Assembly: GCA_964614215.1 (NCBI GenBank)
Contig: CAZTKP010000053.1
Span: 1 to 15,577, forward strand
Source: CAZTKP01 sp964614215
Lineage (GTDB): Bacteria > UBP6 > UBA1177
Direction: 5' to 3'
Length of the DNA stretch: 15,577 nucleotides
Below the pieces are notes generated by a model. The model was not told the DNA's origin. It was given only the letters and a program-made list of their open reading frames with translations, and ran no database searches. Below, in pieces: positions 1-6,346 of the stretch (position 1 is its first letter; the number at the start of each line of letters is the position of its first letter). The position numbers were made by a program, and so were the translations under genes.

Positions 1-177
1 CTGTTTCTGGATTGGCATGAAATTGATGAAAACAGTGATAGCTGGTTAAATGATTTTTATAGCGTCAGTTTTTGGCAGGTCCAGTGTAATCCGGCTCTGA
101 CATGGAACAGCGCAATTTATATAAAAACAGTTCATCCAAGTTCTTGCTGTGCCGAAAAAGAGGATTTCTCACAATAA
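1..177 (+). CDS. C-terminal 58 residues of an unrecognised protein (5' truncated by window)
   Basis: Frame 1 is open from the first base to a TAA at 175-177 and gives 58 residues rich in Trp and Cys (for example WLNDFYSVSFWQVQC near the start and HPSSCC near the end). The next gene starts about 55 bp downstream on the same strand. I do not recognise the family. The Trp- and Cys-rich composition would suit an extracytoplasmic protein, but that is a guess. The main support is the open frame and its position just upstream of a same-strand gene; with only 59 codons it could be a chance frame. Confidence 0.5.
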   Translation: MFLDWHEIDENSDSWLNDFYSVSFWQVQCNPALTWNSAIYIKTVHPSSCCAEKEDFSQ

Positions 178-232
178 TTTAATAAAAACCTGACTCTTTG
201 TTACTAAAGTTGTTGATTTTGACAATGTTTAA

Positions 233-1696
233 GTGACAGTCGTGAAAAAAGATAATCTTTTTAAAAATATAAATAATATTGTTGTCGCAGGACTCTCAAT
301 CTACTCAATTGGAATTCTTGTCTATATTGCCGCCTATCAACTTGGATATCCTTACATTCTTGAGTGGATGGAAGGGGCGATGATGGATAATGTTCACAGG
401 ATCCTTGAAGGAAAATCCATTTACAGCGAGCCTTCGATCGACTTTGTTCCCACACCTTACGCTCCCGTCTATTTTTATCTTTCCGCTTTTTTCTCACTGA
501 TCTTCGGCCCGACAATTAAGATAATGAGGTGGATCAGCGTTCTTTCAACTGCTTCCATACTTGTTACTCTTTATTTGTGGGGAAAAAAAGAGACCGGTTC
601 AAAAATTTCGGGAGTTGTTTCAGCGGGGATGTTCGCCCTTGTTTACTGGTTTGTTTCCGAGTGGTTCTTTTTAGCCAGAGTTGACATGCTGTCTCTTGCT
701 TTTTTTGCGTGGGCTGCCTATCTGGTGCGATTTTGCAGAGGAAATAAAGATCTTATTTACGCAGGACTTCTAACAGTTTTATCCTTTCTTACAAAGCAGA
801 ATACGCTTGGACTTGCAGTCGGTCTGGTAGTTGCGGGTGCCTTTCTCCACAAAAGGAAAATACTCATCTATCTTTTTTTGTGGATAGTTCCCATAGCATT
901 TTTTACGTTGATAATGAACCCTGTAACAGAGGGCAGATACTGGTATTACACCATGGTCATGCCCATGCATCACGGAGTTATAGAAACGAGGTATCTGTCT
1001 ATATTTACTGAGGATATCTCATTGAGGCTTCTTTGTTATATTGTCGCTGCCGTTATCTGTCTGGTTATTTGTTTCAAGAAAAAAACGGAGTTCTTTTTTT
1101 ATTTCTTTTTAGCAGGAACTCTTTTTATCTCATCCTACCTTATGCGTTTAAAGGTGGGAGGAGCAACGAATTCCTATCTGCCTTTCTTTTTCGGCGGAGC
1201 ACTTTTTATGGGGATGCTATTTTGGAAAAGTCGGGAAAGAAAGATCCTGTTTGCAGTTTCGACTCTGCTGATAATCGTACAGTTCTCATTTCTCACCTAT
1301 GATTTCAGACGTTATATTCCGGATGGAAAAATGAGATTTCATGAACACAAACTTGTTGAAGGAATGAAAGAGATGAAGGGTTCTGTCTGGCTTGTTTCCA
1401 CAGGACATCTGTCGTTTCTTGCCGGAAAAGGTTATGCCGCTCATCAGGTTCTTATTTATGATTCTCTGTCCAATCCGGAAAAGAAAAAGGAATTTTCTGA
1501 TAAGATTCTTTTTTCTTTCAGGAAAAAGAAGTTCGACAGCATTATTGTCGAGGATGAGAACAAAATATCCTATGTGCTTAAAAGAGATTTTAAGAAGCAT
1601 TACCGAAAAACTGAGCAGAGTTTCCACATTATGAAGTGGCTGGGTTCCCACGGCTCTTATTTTGAAAAGGTCTACGTTTATGAAAGGATAAAATAA
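233..1696 (+). CDS. GT-C-type integral membrane glycosyltransferase (GT39/GT87-like)
   Basis: About 487 residues with roughly ten hydrophobic segments (first near residues 14-36; others near 78-93, 99-116, 124-142, 150-165, 174-203, 208-227, 265-280, 288-303, 315-330, 338-355), then a soluble tail of about 120 residues. The first external loop holds ILEWMEGAMMDNVHRIL, with E47 in the place of the catalytic acidic residue of GT-C enzymes, followed by FVPTPYAPVYFY. Later motifs ARVDMLSLAF (148-157) and LTKQNTLG (186-193) also match GT-C proteins that use lipid-phosphate sugars. The likely role is transfer of a sugar from a polyprenyl-phosphate donor to an envelope glycan or protein on the outer face of the inner membrane; donor and acceptor cannot be read from sequence. 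The start is GTG at 233; a second GTG at 242 (before KKDNLF) is equally possible and neither has a clear Shine-Dalgarno. No partner glycan genes lie beside it in the window. Confidence 0.8.
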   Translation: MTVVKKDNLFKNINNIVVAGLSIYSIGILVYIAAYQLGYPYILEWMEGAMMDNVHRILEGKSIYSEPSIDFVPTPYAPVYFYLSAFFSLIFGPTIKIMRWISVLSTASILVTLYLWGKKETGSKISGVVSAGMFALVYWFVSEWFFLARVDMLSLAFFAWAAYLVRFCRGNKDLIYAGLLTVLSFLTKQNTLGLAVGLVVAGAFLHKRKILIYLFLWIVPIAFFTLIMNPVTEGRYWYYTMVMPMHHGVIETRYLSIFTEDISLRLLCYIVAAVICLVICFKKKTEFFFYFFLAGTLFISSYLMRLKVGGATNSYLPFFFGGALFMGMLFWKSRERKILFAVSTLLIIVQFSFLTYDFRRYIPDGKMRFHEHKLVEGMKEMKGSVWLVSTGHLSFLAGKGYAAHQVLIYDSLSNPEKKKEFSDKILFSFRKKKFDSIIVEDENKISYVLKRDFKKHYRKTEQSFHIMKWLGSHGSYFEKVYVYERIK

Positions 1697-1717
1697 GGTC
1701 ATTTTTTCATTTAGCGG

Positions 1718-1746
1718 TTGTATAAATCAGTCCAAAAAAGTATAAT
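1718..1746 (+). promoter_or_regulatory. Candidate sigma70-type promoter for the amidohydrolase lipoprotein
   Basis: A perfect TATAAT at 1741-1746 lies 17 bp downstream of a weak -35 (TTGTAT, 1718-1723). Transcription would begin near 1753, about 25 bp before the ATG at 1779. The -35 matches only three of six consensus bases, so the call rests on the -10 and the spacing. Confidence 0.45.
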
Positions 1747-1778
1747 TGTCCGTTTGTGTTTTTTTTAGCGGGGATATC

Positions 1779-4700
1779 ATGAAAAAAGTTCTATTCATTC
1801 TTGTAATTACTCTGATGTTTTTCGGCTGTGATGACGGTAAAAAGAAAGATGATGCCGATCTTGACTCTGTGTATGATTCCGATGTCGTTGAAACTGATGA
1901 GATGTCAGACGAAACATCAGATGAAATGACTGATGAAACAATAGATGAAGAAGATGATGCTTCAACTGATGAAGAAGGAGACATCGACGAAGTTGCAGAT
2001 GAGGATGAGATCCCCGATGAGACAGGAGAATTCCCTGAAACTGTCTGTGAAACGCTTACTCCACTTGAAAGCGGGACATGTGCGGTAAAGGCTGGTAATG
2101 ATTTTAAACTTCTGAAAGGAAACGTTCTCGGAGCGGACGGAAACTATATCGGAGGACAGATCCTTGTTTCAGATGAAGGGGATATTCTCTGTGTGGGATG
2201 TAACTGTGAAGGTGAAACAGGAGCAGAGGGAGCTACAGAAATAGTTTGTCCTCAAGGTGTTATTTCTCCTGCACTTATAAACGCTCATGATCATATTTCC
2301 TGGGCACATCATGATCCTAAAGTCTGGAACGATGAACGTTTTGACCACAGACACGACTGGAGATTGGGAAAGAACGGACATACTGACCTTAATGATCCAA
2401 GCGGCTCAAGTCCCGAGACAAAAACATGGGGTGAGCTCAGAAATGTAATGGCCGGAACAACTGCAATGGCCGGAAGCGGTGGTGCGAACGGATTGCTTAG
2501 AAACGTTGATCAGAATTTTAAAAATACTGAAGGTCTCGGTGAAATAAACGTGTATTACAATACTTTTCCGCTTGGCGACGGTGACGGAACTATGCTTGAA
2601 AGCGGTTGCGATTATCCAGGCATTGACAGTACGTCTTTTCTTAAAAATGACTGTTATCTTCCTCACGTTTCTGAAGGCATCAATAAAGCTGCAAGGAACG
2701 AATTTCTCTGTCTGAGCGGAGCGGAAGGAGGCGTCGACCTGACAGAGCCCAACTCTGTTTATATTCACCTTGTAGGTCTTAATGCGGCAGACGGTGCCGA
2801 GCTTGCCGAGAATGGAACCTCACTAGTCTGGTCTGCAAGAACAAATATTTCTCTTTACGGCAACACGGCTCAGGTAACGATGATGGCAAATCAGGGTGTG
2901 CTTATCGGTCTGGGAACTGACTGGGTTCCTTCGGGTTCGATAAATATGCTCAGAGAATACAAATGTGTTGACGAGTATAACAAAAGGAATCTCAACACCT
3001 TTTTTACTGACAGAGAAATGTGGCTTATGGGTACTGAGAATAACGCGGTAGCTCTCAGGATCGCTGATGTTACAGGTGCTATAAGGGTCGGACTTGCGGC
3101 AGATATAAGTATTTTCGATGGAAAGGATACTGAGAATTTCTACAGAGCAGTAATTGATGGAACGGAAAGCACAGTTTCGCTTGTTCTTAGAGGCGGAGTT
3201 CCGCTTTACGGTGACAAAGTTGTCATGGAATCATTGTCAGGGACAGATACATGCGACGAACTTGATGTCTGCGGAAGTGATAAGCTAGTCTGCGTAAAAA
3301 GTGAGACAGGAATGACGTTATCGGAACTTCAGACAGAAAACGCAGGTTCTTACGGACTTTTCTTCTGCGGAACTCCTGATGATGAACCTACCTGTGTTCC
3401 TTCAAGAACAAGAGAAATAGACGAAGATAATCCATACACCGGCGAAGCGACATCTGCAGATAGTGACGGAGACGGAATTGACGATGCGGAGGATAACTGT
3501 CCTCATATCTTTAATCCTGTCCGTCCTATAGACGGCGGTGTTCAGGGTGATGAAGATGGAGACGGCGTGGGCGATGTCTGCGATCCGTGCCCTCTTGTTC
3601 AGAATAGTTCAGACTGTACAGTTGTTGATACCGATGACAGAGATGGCGACGGGATAAGGAATGTCGAGGATAACTGTCCTTATGTCGCTAATGCCGATCA
3701 GGCTGATACCGATGAGGACTGGATGGGAGACGCGTGCGATCTGTGTCCCGACTACTCCAATCCGCTTGCTTCTGAGTGTCCGACAGAAGAGATCACGATC
3801 TATGATATCATGAAAGACGGAAGACCTCTCGGAGCCCCGGTAAAGATCAACGGCATCGTTACAGCGTTTAACGGAAAAGCTTTCTATATTCAGGTCGATC
3901 CGGACGATCATGATGCAACTCTGAAGGAAAAATACAGCGGTATCTATGTCTATGTTTCAAGCTCAGGTTCTCTGACTCAGCCGGCACTTGGTGACAAAAT
4001 AGCTGTAACAGGAAAAGTTGACGACTACTATGGACAGACTCAGATCGGAGATGTTGAAGCGATAGAAGTTCTTGCCGCTTCAAAAGGTGTGCCTGATCCT
4101 GTTGTAGCTCTTCCTGCAGATATAAAAACCGGTGGAGCGGATGCAGAAAATTATAATTCTGTTCTTGTAAGAGTTGAAGACGTCACTGTTACAAAAGAGG
4201 CTGACAGTTATGATGAGTTTGAGGTGACCGGCGGGCTTTTATTTGATGACTATCTCTATGATTATACCAATCCTGATCTTGACTTTGAATTTACCTTTAT
4301 TCAGGGAATTCTTACATTCTCTTTCGGTAATTCAAAGATCCTTCCAAGAAGTGAAGACGATTTCGGTATTGACCGTTGTAAGGATGTGGTCTGTGATGAC
4401 AGTTGGTCCGAGTGTAATGAAGATACGGGAGAGTGTGAACCCAAGACAGGTTTCTGCGCTGTAAAAACTGATTGCCCCGGAACGACCAGGATCTGTAACA
4501 CCGATACGCATCTTTGTGAAGACGGTGACCCATGTGCTGAAGTTACATGCAGCGACGAGTGGATGGAATGTGATCCTGAACTTGGTGCATGTGCGGCAAA
4601 AGACGGAAGATGCGACACTGATGATGACTGTACTGTTGCTCCTGCACTTAACTGTGACAGTGATACACATCTTTGTACAGAACCTGTAACTGAAGTTCCT

Positions 4701-5168
4701 AATGGTGATTTTGAATCGTGGAGTTCTGGAGATGCTGAAGGCTGGACGGGAGAAGTCGGAGTCGATGCGGTTGAAGAGACAACCGAAAAGCATGGAGGCT
4801 CTTCATCAGTAAAACTTACAAGGACAAAAAATGATAACGGAGACACGGAGTACCTTTCCGACTATTTTCCTGTTACTGCTTCAACTGGCTATACAATTTC
4901 CGCCTGGTTTCTGGATAAGGACGAGTTTGATGCAAAAGGACGAATTCTTGTCCGTTGGTATGACAGCTCAAAGGCAGTGTCTTCAATTACCGGTGTCGAC
5001 TACGGCAGCTACAGTTCTGACAGCACTGACTGGACTCAGGTAAGTTCCAGTAAGACAGCTCCTGCTGATGCGGCTTTTGCAAGAGTCGGGGTGAGGATAT
5101 ATACAGACGGTGGGGCCACAACAGGTATCTATGTCTATGCGGATGATTATGAGATCACAGCTGATTAA
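1779..5168 (+). CDS. Mosaic lipoprotein: amidohydrolase + TSP3 repeats + OB-like + Cys-rich repeats + jelly-roll module
   Basis: The protein has 1129 residues. The ATG at 1779 is chosen because it opens a lipoprotein signal (MKKVLFILVITLMFFGC, lipidated C17) and follows AGCGGGG; the frame extends to a TTG at 1746 that lies inside the promoter. Residues 20-88 are a D/E/T/S-rich linker. Residues 100-485 form a subtype-III amidohydrolase related to the imidazolonepropionase/TRZ-ATZ group: NAHDH (H170, H172), LPHVSEG (H296, E299), YIHLVG (H330), VWSARTNISLYG, and GLGTDW (D381), ending in GLAADISIFDG. All expected metal ligands are present, so it should be active; the substrate is unknown. Residues 560-660 hold four TSP3-type calcium-binding repeats (DxDGDGxxDxxDNCP). 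Residues 671-864 look like an OB-fold domain, 865-967 contain two Cys-rich repeats (CxxVxCxxxWxEC), and 970-1129 resemble a CBM4/9-type jelly roll. Predicted place: lipid-anchored at the outer membrane or surface. Confidence 0.85.
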   Translation: MKKVLFILVITLMFFGCDDGKKKDDADLDSVYDSDVVETDEMSDETSDEMTDETIDEEDDASTDEEGDIDEVADEDEIPDETGEFPETVCETLTPLESGTCAVKAGNDFKLLKGNVLGADGNYIGGQILVSDEGDILCVGCNCEGETGAEGATEIVCPQGVISPALINAHDHISWAHHDPKVWNDERFDHRHDWRLGKNGHTDLNDPSGSSPETKTWGELRNVMAGTTAMAGSGGANGLLRNVDQNFKNTEGLGEINVYYNTFPLGDGDGTMLESGCDYPGIDSTSFLKNDCYLPHVSEGINKAARNEFLCLSGAEGGVDLTEPNSVYIHLVGLNAADGAELAENGTSLVWSARTNISLYGNTAQVTMMANQGVLIGLGTDWVPSGSINMLREYKCVDEYNKRNLNTFFTDREMWLMGTENNAVALRIADVTGAIRVGLAADISIFDGKDTENFYRAVIDGTESTVSLVLRGGVPLYGDKVVMESLSGTDTCDELDVCGSDKLVCVKSETGMTLSELQTENAGSYGLFFCGTPDDEPTCVPSRTREIDEDNPYTGEATSADSDGDGIDDAEDNCPHIFNPVRPIDGGVQGDEDGDGVGDVCDPCPLVQNSSDCTVVDTDDRDGDGIRNVEDNCPYVANADQADTDEDWMGDACDLCPDYSNPLASECPTEEITIYDIMKDGRPLGAPVKINGIVTAFNGKAFYIQVDPDDHDATLKEKYSGIYVYVSSSGSLTQPALGDKIAVTGKVDDYYGQTQIGDVEAIEVLAASKGVPDPVVALPADIKTGGADAENYNSVLVRVEDVTVTKEADSYDEFEVTGGLLFDDYLYDYTNPDLDFEFTFIQGILTFSFGNSKILPRSEDDFGIDRCKDVVCDDSWSECNEDTGECEPKTGFCAVKTDCPGTTRICNTDTHLCEDGDPCAEVTCSDEWMECDPELGACAAKDGRCDTDDDCTVAPALNCDSDTHLCTEPVTEVPNGDFESWSSGDAEGWTGEVGVDAVEETTEKHGGSSSVKLTRTKNDNGDTEYLSDYFPVTASTGYTISAWFLDKDEFDAKGRILVRWYDSSKAVSSITGVDYGSYSSDSTDWTQVSSSKTAPADAAFARVGVRIYTDGGATTGIYVYADDYEITAD

Positions 5169-5193
5169 ATCCTAAATCGTTCGATTCCTGCTC

Positions 5194-5220
5194 TGAGATC
5201 TCAAAAAATGGTCTGAGACC
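5194..5220. repeat. Two adjacent short palindromes
   Basis: TGAGATCTCA (5194-5203) is a perfect 10-bp palindrome and GGTCTGAGACC (5210-5220) is a perfect palindrome around one central base. They share the heptamer TCTGAGA as a direct repeat 20 bp apart. They lie 26 bp after the amidohydrolase stop. Read on the minus strand, GGTC-TCA-GACC followed by ATTTTTT could act as a weak terminator for leftward transcription. The function is unknown. Confidence 0.5.
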
Positions 5221-5361
5221 TTCTTAAGTGAGTTCCAGCTGAGGAAGAATCTGTTTTTTTGATTAAATTCGCTAATAACAGTGAAAAACGGCAGTTTTCG
5301 GAGTTTCTGGGCGTGCAAAAGCAGCGGCCCGTTGGGTCGCAGTGTGAAGAAGTGTTTTTTC

Positions 5362-5655
5362 TCAGACCGGAACGGTGGCTCTCTGCCAGACCTCCACAAG
5401 TGTTAGCTGTTCCATCACAATTTCAGGGATTGCGAGAATTGTTCTGCGTGCAGTTTTTACGATTCGCCCTGCCGTATCAATAAATTTTCTTCTGACTTTT
5501 TCAGGATATGAGGTTGCGGGAATCACTCCGTCAAGGCAATCCCGTTTGAATGATTCATATAGGTTAAATGCGAGAATCATGATCTCAAAGTATGCACGGT
5601 TCATATCAAAATCTTTGCAAGGGAACTGCTCCCTTGTGGCAAAATCTTTAATCTG
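5362..5655 (-). pseudogene. IS1380-type transposase, C-terminal remnant
   Basis: The minus strand from 5655 to the TGA at 5362-5364 encodes about 97 residues with the C-terminal signature I associate with IS1380/DDE group 1 transposases: REQFPCKDFDMNRAYFEIM followed by ILAFNLYESFKRD and then SYPEKVRRKFIDTAGRIVKT. Only the end of the protein is present. Going upstream the frame meets a TAA at 5656-5658 and, after about nine more codons, a TAG; the catalytic DDE core is missing. It cannot be functional. The family is assigned by motif memory and could be a neighbouring DDE group. A CAAGGGA/TCCCTTG inverted repeat (5618-5624 and 5630-5636) lies inside it and looks incidental. Confidence 0.75.
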
Positions 5656-5685
5656 TTAATTTCCTTCTTGCTCATTAGTAAGGTT

Positions 5686-5848
5686 CTAGTTCAGAAAGTG
5701 TGGAAAGGCATTCATCAACAAACCGCATTTCTGTAAAACCTTTAATCTCATATATTTAAAATCCTTATATCCGTAAGCTCTTCTCATAACAGTTTTGATT
5801 TTGTTGTTGATTCCCTCCATTTTGCCGTTTGAGATCGGGTTTCTGAAC
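5686..5848 (-). pseudogene. ISL3-family (IS204/IS1001/IS1096/IS1165) transposase, C-terminal remnant
   Basis: The minus strand encodes FRNPISNGKMEGINNKIKTV followed by MRRAYGYKDFKYMRLKVLQ, the highly conserved C-terminal block of ISL3-family DDE transposases (SNGxxEGxNNKIK contains the last catalytic Glu), ending in a TAG at 5686-5688. Everything before FRNP is lost: the homology stops where the 250-bp inverted-repeat piece begins at 5849. The open frame continues to a TTG at 5874, but those codons read through the inverted repeat and are not family sequence. This is a dead fragment. Confidence 0.8.
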
Positions 5849-5917
5849 CTGGAGTTCCCCCGAAAATCCTGCAATTTGTACTCGCAATTTACTACCGATC
5901 TGATGTATAATGCCCAT
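5765..5917 (-). pseudogene. Chimeric 50-codon ORF with strong RBS: transposase-like N-terminus fused out of frame to ISL3 remnant
   Basis: On the minus strand an ATG at 5917 follows a near-perfect Shine-Dalgarno (AAGGAGGT, 5921-5928) and opens MGIIHQIGSKLRVQIAGFSG. That looks like the start of a DDE transposase, family not assigned. After about 23 codons the frame crosses the inverted repeat at 5849 and runs through the ISL3 remnant in a different frame to a TAA at 5765-5767. The product would be a nonsense chimera, so I treat it as the scar of an internal deletion. The intact translation signal means it may still be translated. Confidence 0.55.
5849..5869 (+). repeat. Left 21-bp inverted repeat
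   Basis: It contains CTGGAGTTCCCCC followed by GAAAATCC and pairs with 6078-6098 at 20 of 21 positions. On the minus strand its central bases also encode the FSGEL residues of the transposase-like N-terminus. Confidence 0.8.
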
Positions 5918-6077
5918 GGGACCTCCTTTCTTGTTAAGTTAAATTAGGTACTTACCTTTTACATTGAAGGCGGTTCCATTTTATCATTTCCTCAAAAAAA
6001 GTTCCCCCATTTTTTACAGTTTCACTTCTTTTTTCAACTAAGTTGCTGTGATTATTAGACTTCAGGTTTTATGCTCG

Positions 6078-6098
6078 GGATTTTTGGGGGAACTCCAG
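6078..6098 (-). repeat. Right 21-bp inverted repeat
   Basis: It reads GGATTTTTGGGGGAACTCCA plus one base on the + strand, the inverse of the left repeat with one G/A difference. Similarity stops at both edges, which sets the limits of the element. Confidence 0.8.
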
Positions 6099-6112
6099 AA
6101 AAATCTTTTTCC

Positions 6113-6139
6113 TTGACATTCTGAAACATGTTTTATACA
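6113..6139 (+). promoter_or_regulatory. Candidate promoter with a palindrome in its spacer, upstream of the secreted-protein gene
   Basis: A perfect TTGACA (6113-6118) lies 15 bp upstream of TATACA (6134-6139). The spacer holds the perfect 10-bp palindrome AAACATGTTT (6124-6133), placed like an operator. The spacer is shorter than the ideal 17 bp, so the promoter would be weak or need an activator. It begins just outside the inverted-repeat element, a common arrangement for IS-flank promoters. Confidence 0.4.
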
Positions 6140-6141
6140 AC

Positions 6142-6171
6142 TTGATCAGAAATTTGGTAAAAATATATATT
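6142..6171 (+). promoter_or_regulatory. Second candidate promoter upstream of the secreted-protein gene
   Basis: TTGATC (6142-6147) and TATATT (6166-6171) are separated by 18 bp in A+T-rich DNA. If used, the transcript would start near 6178 and carry the ACAAG repeat in its leader. Confidence 0.35.
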
Positions 6172-6221
6172 AATAAAGATTTGCAAAAAACTAATTTTCT
6201 CTTTTTCTGTGATATGATTTT

Positions 6222-6256
6222 ACAAGACAAGACAAGACAAGACAAGACAAGACAAG
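6222..6256 (+). repeat. Pentanucleotide microsatellite (ACAAG)x7
   Basis: Seven perfect, uninterrupted copies of ACAAG span 35 bp, ending 90 bp before the ATG at 6347. Tracts of this kind change length by replication slippage. Because it lies outside coding sequence, a length change would alter leader or promoter spacing rather than reading frame. It is the only perfect tandem repeat of this kind I found in the window. Confidence 0.95.
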
Positions 6257-6335
6257 GTTTTTGCCGCCTCCTCGTTTCCCCCCGTTTAAGGTTAGTTTAG
6301 CTCTAAAGATGTTTAACTATTTAACTTAAATTTTC

Positions 6336-6340
6336 AGGAG
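6336..6340 (+). promoter_or_regulatory. Ribosome-binding site for the secreted-protein gene
   Basis: AGGAG lies six bases before the ATG at 6347 and fixes the start. The leader just upstream contains ATTTAACTTAA (6319-6329), also present inverted in the IS leader at 5934-5944. Confidence 0.75.
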
Positions 6341-6346
6341 ATAATA

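Larger units (their letters stand above)
5849..6098 (-). mobile_element. 250-bp inverted-repeat-bounded IS derivative (MITE-like or deletion scar)
   Basis: The piece starts with CTGGAGTTCCCCCGAAAATC and ends with the reverse complement of nearly the same sequence; the 21-bp repeats differ at one base. Inside, on the minus strand, are a long A+T-rich leader, a Shine-Dalgarno and a transposase-like N-terminus. A further GTTCCCCC copy lies at 6001-6008. No intact transposase is present, and I see no convincing target-site duplication (flanks ...TTCTGAAC and AAAAATCT...). It may be an internally deleted IS that could be moved in trans, or a rearranged IS end lying against the ISL3 remnant. Confidence 0.6.

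Noticed and set aside
1286..1702. Antisense 138-codon frame over the glycosyltransferase tail
   Set aside because: No ribosome-binding site and no family resemblance; a shadow of the membrane protein gene.
1746..1778. Extension of the amidohydrolase lipoprotein to a TTG start at 1746
   Set aside because: It would add 11 residues before a clear lipoprotein signal peptide and overlaps the candidate -10 box; the ATG at 1779 has a better ribosome-binding site.
1862..2037. Repetitive GAT/GAA-rich DNA as a possible DNA repeat array
   Set aside because: It is the coding sequence of the acidic lipoprotein linker; units are irregular and follow codon phase, so it is protein low complexity rather than a separate repeat element.
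4301..4846. Long antisense open frame (181 codons) inside the amidohydrolase gene
   Set aside because: Ser/His-rich composition without a recognisable domain or start signal; it mirrors the codon pattern of the Asp/Cys/Thr-rich gene on the other strand.
5233..5260. Hairpin TTCC-AGCTGA-GGAA before TTTTTTT as terminator of the amidohydrolase gene
   Set aside because: Only a 4-bp stem, and the T-run starts 7 bases after the stem; too weak to support.
5618..5636. CAAGGGA/TCCCTTG inverted repeat as a terminator or attachment site
   Set aside because: It lies inside the transposase coding remnant, has no T-run and matches nothing nearby.
5259..5659. Forward-strand open frames of 74 and 94 codons in the transposon graveyard
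   Set aside because: They are the complementary strand of the IS1380-type remnant and have no signals of their own.
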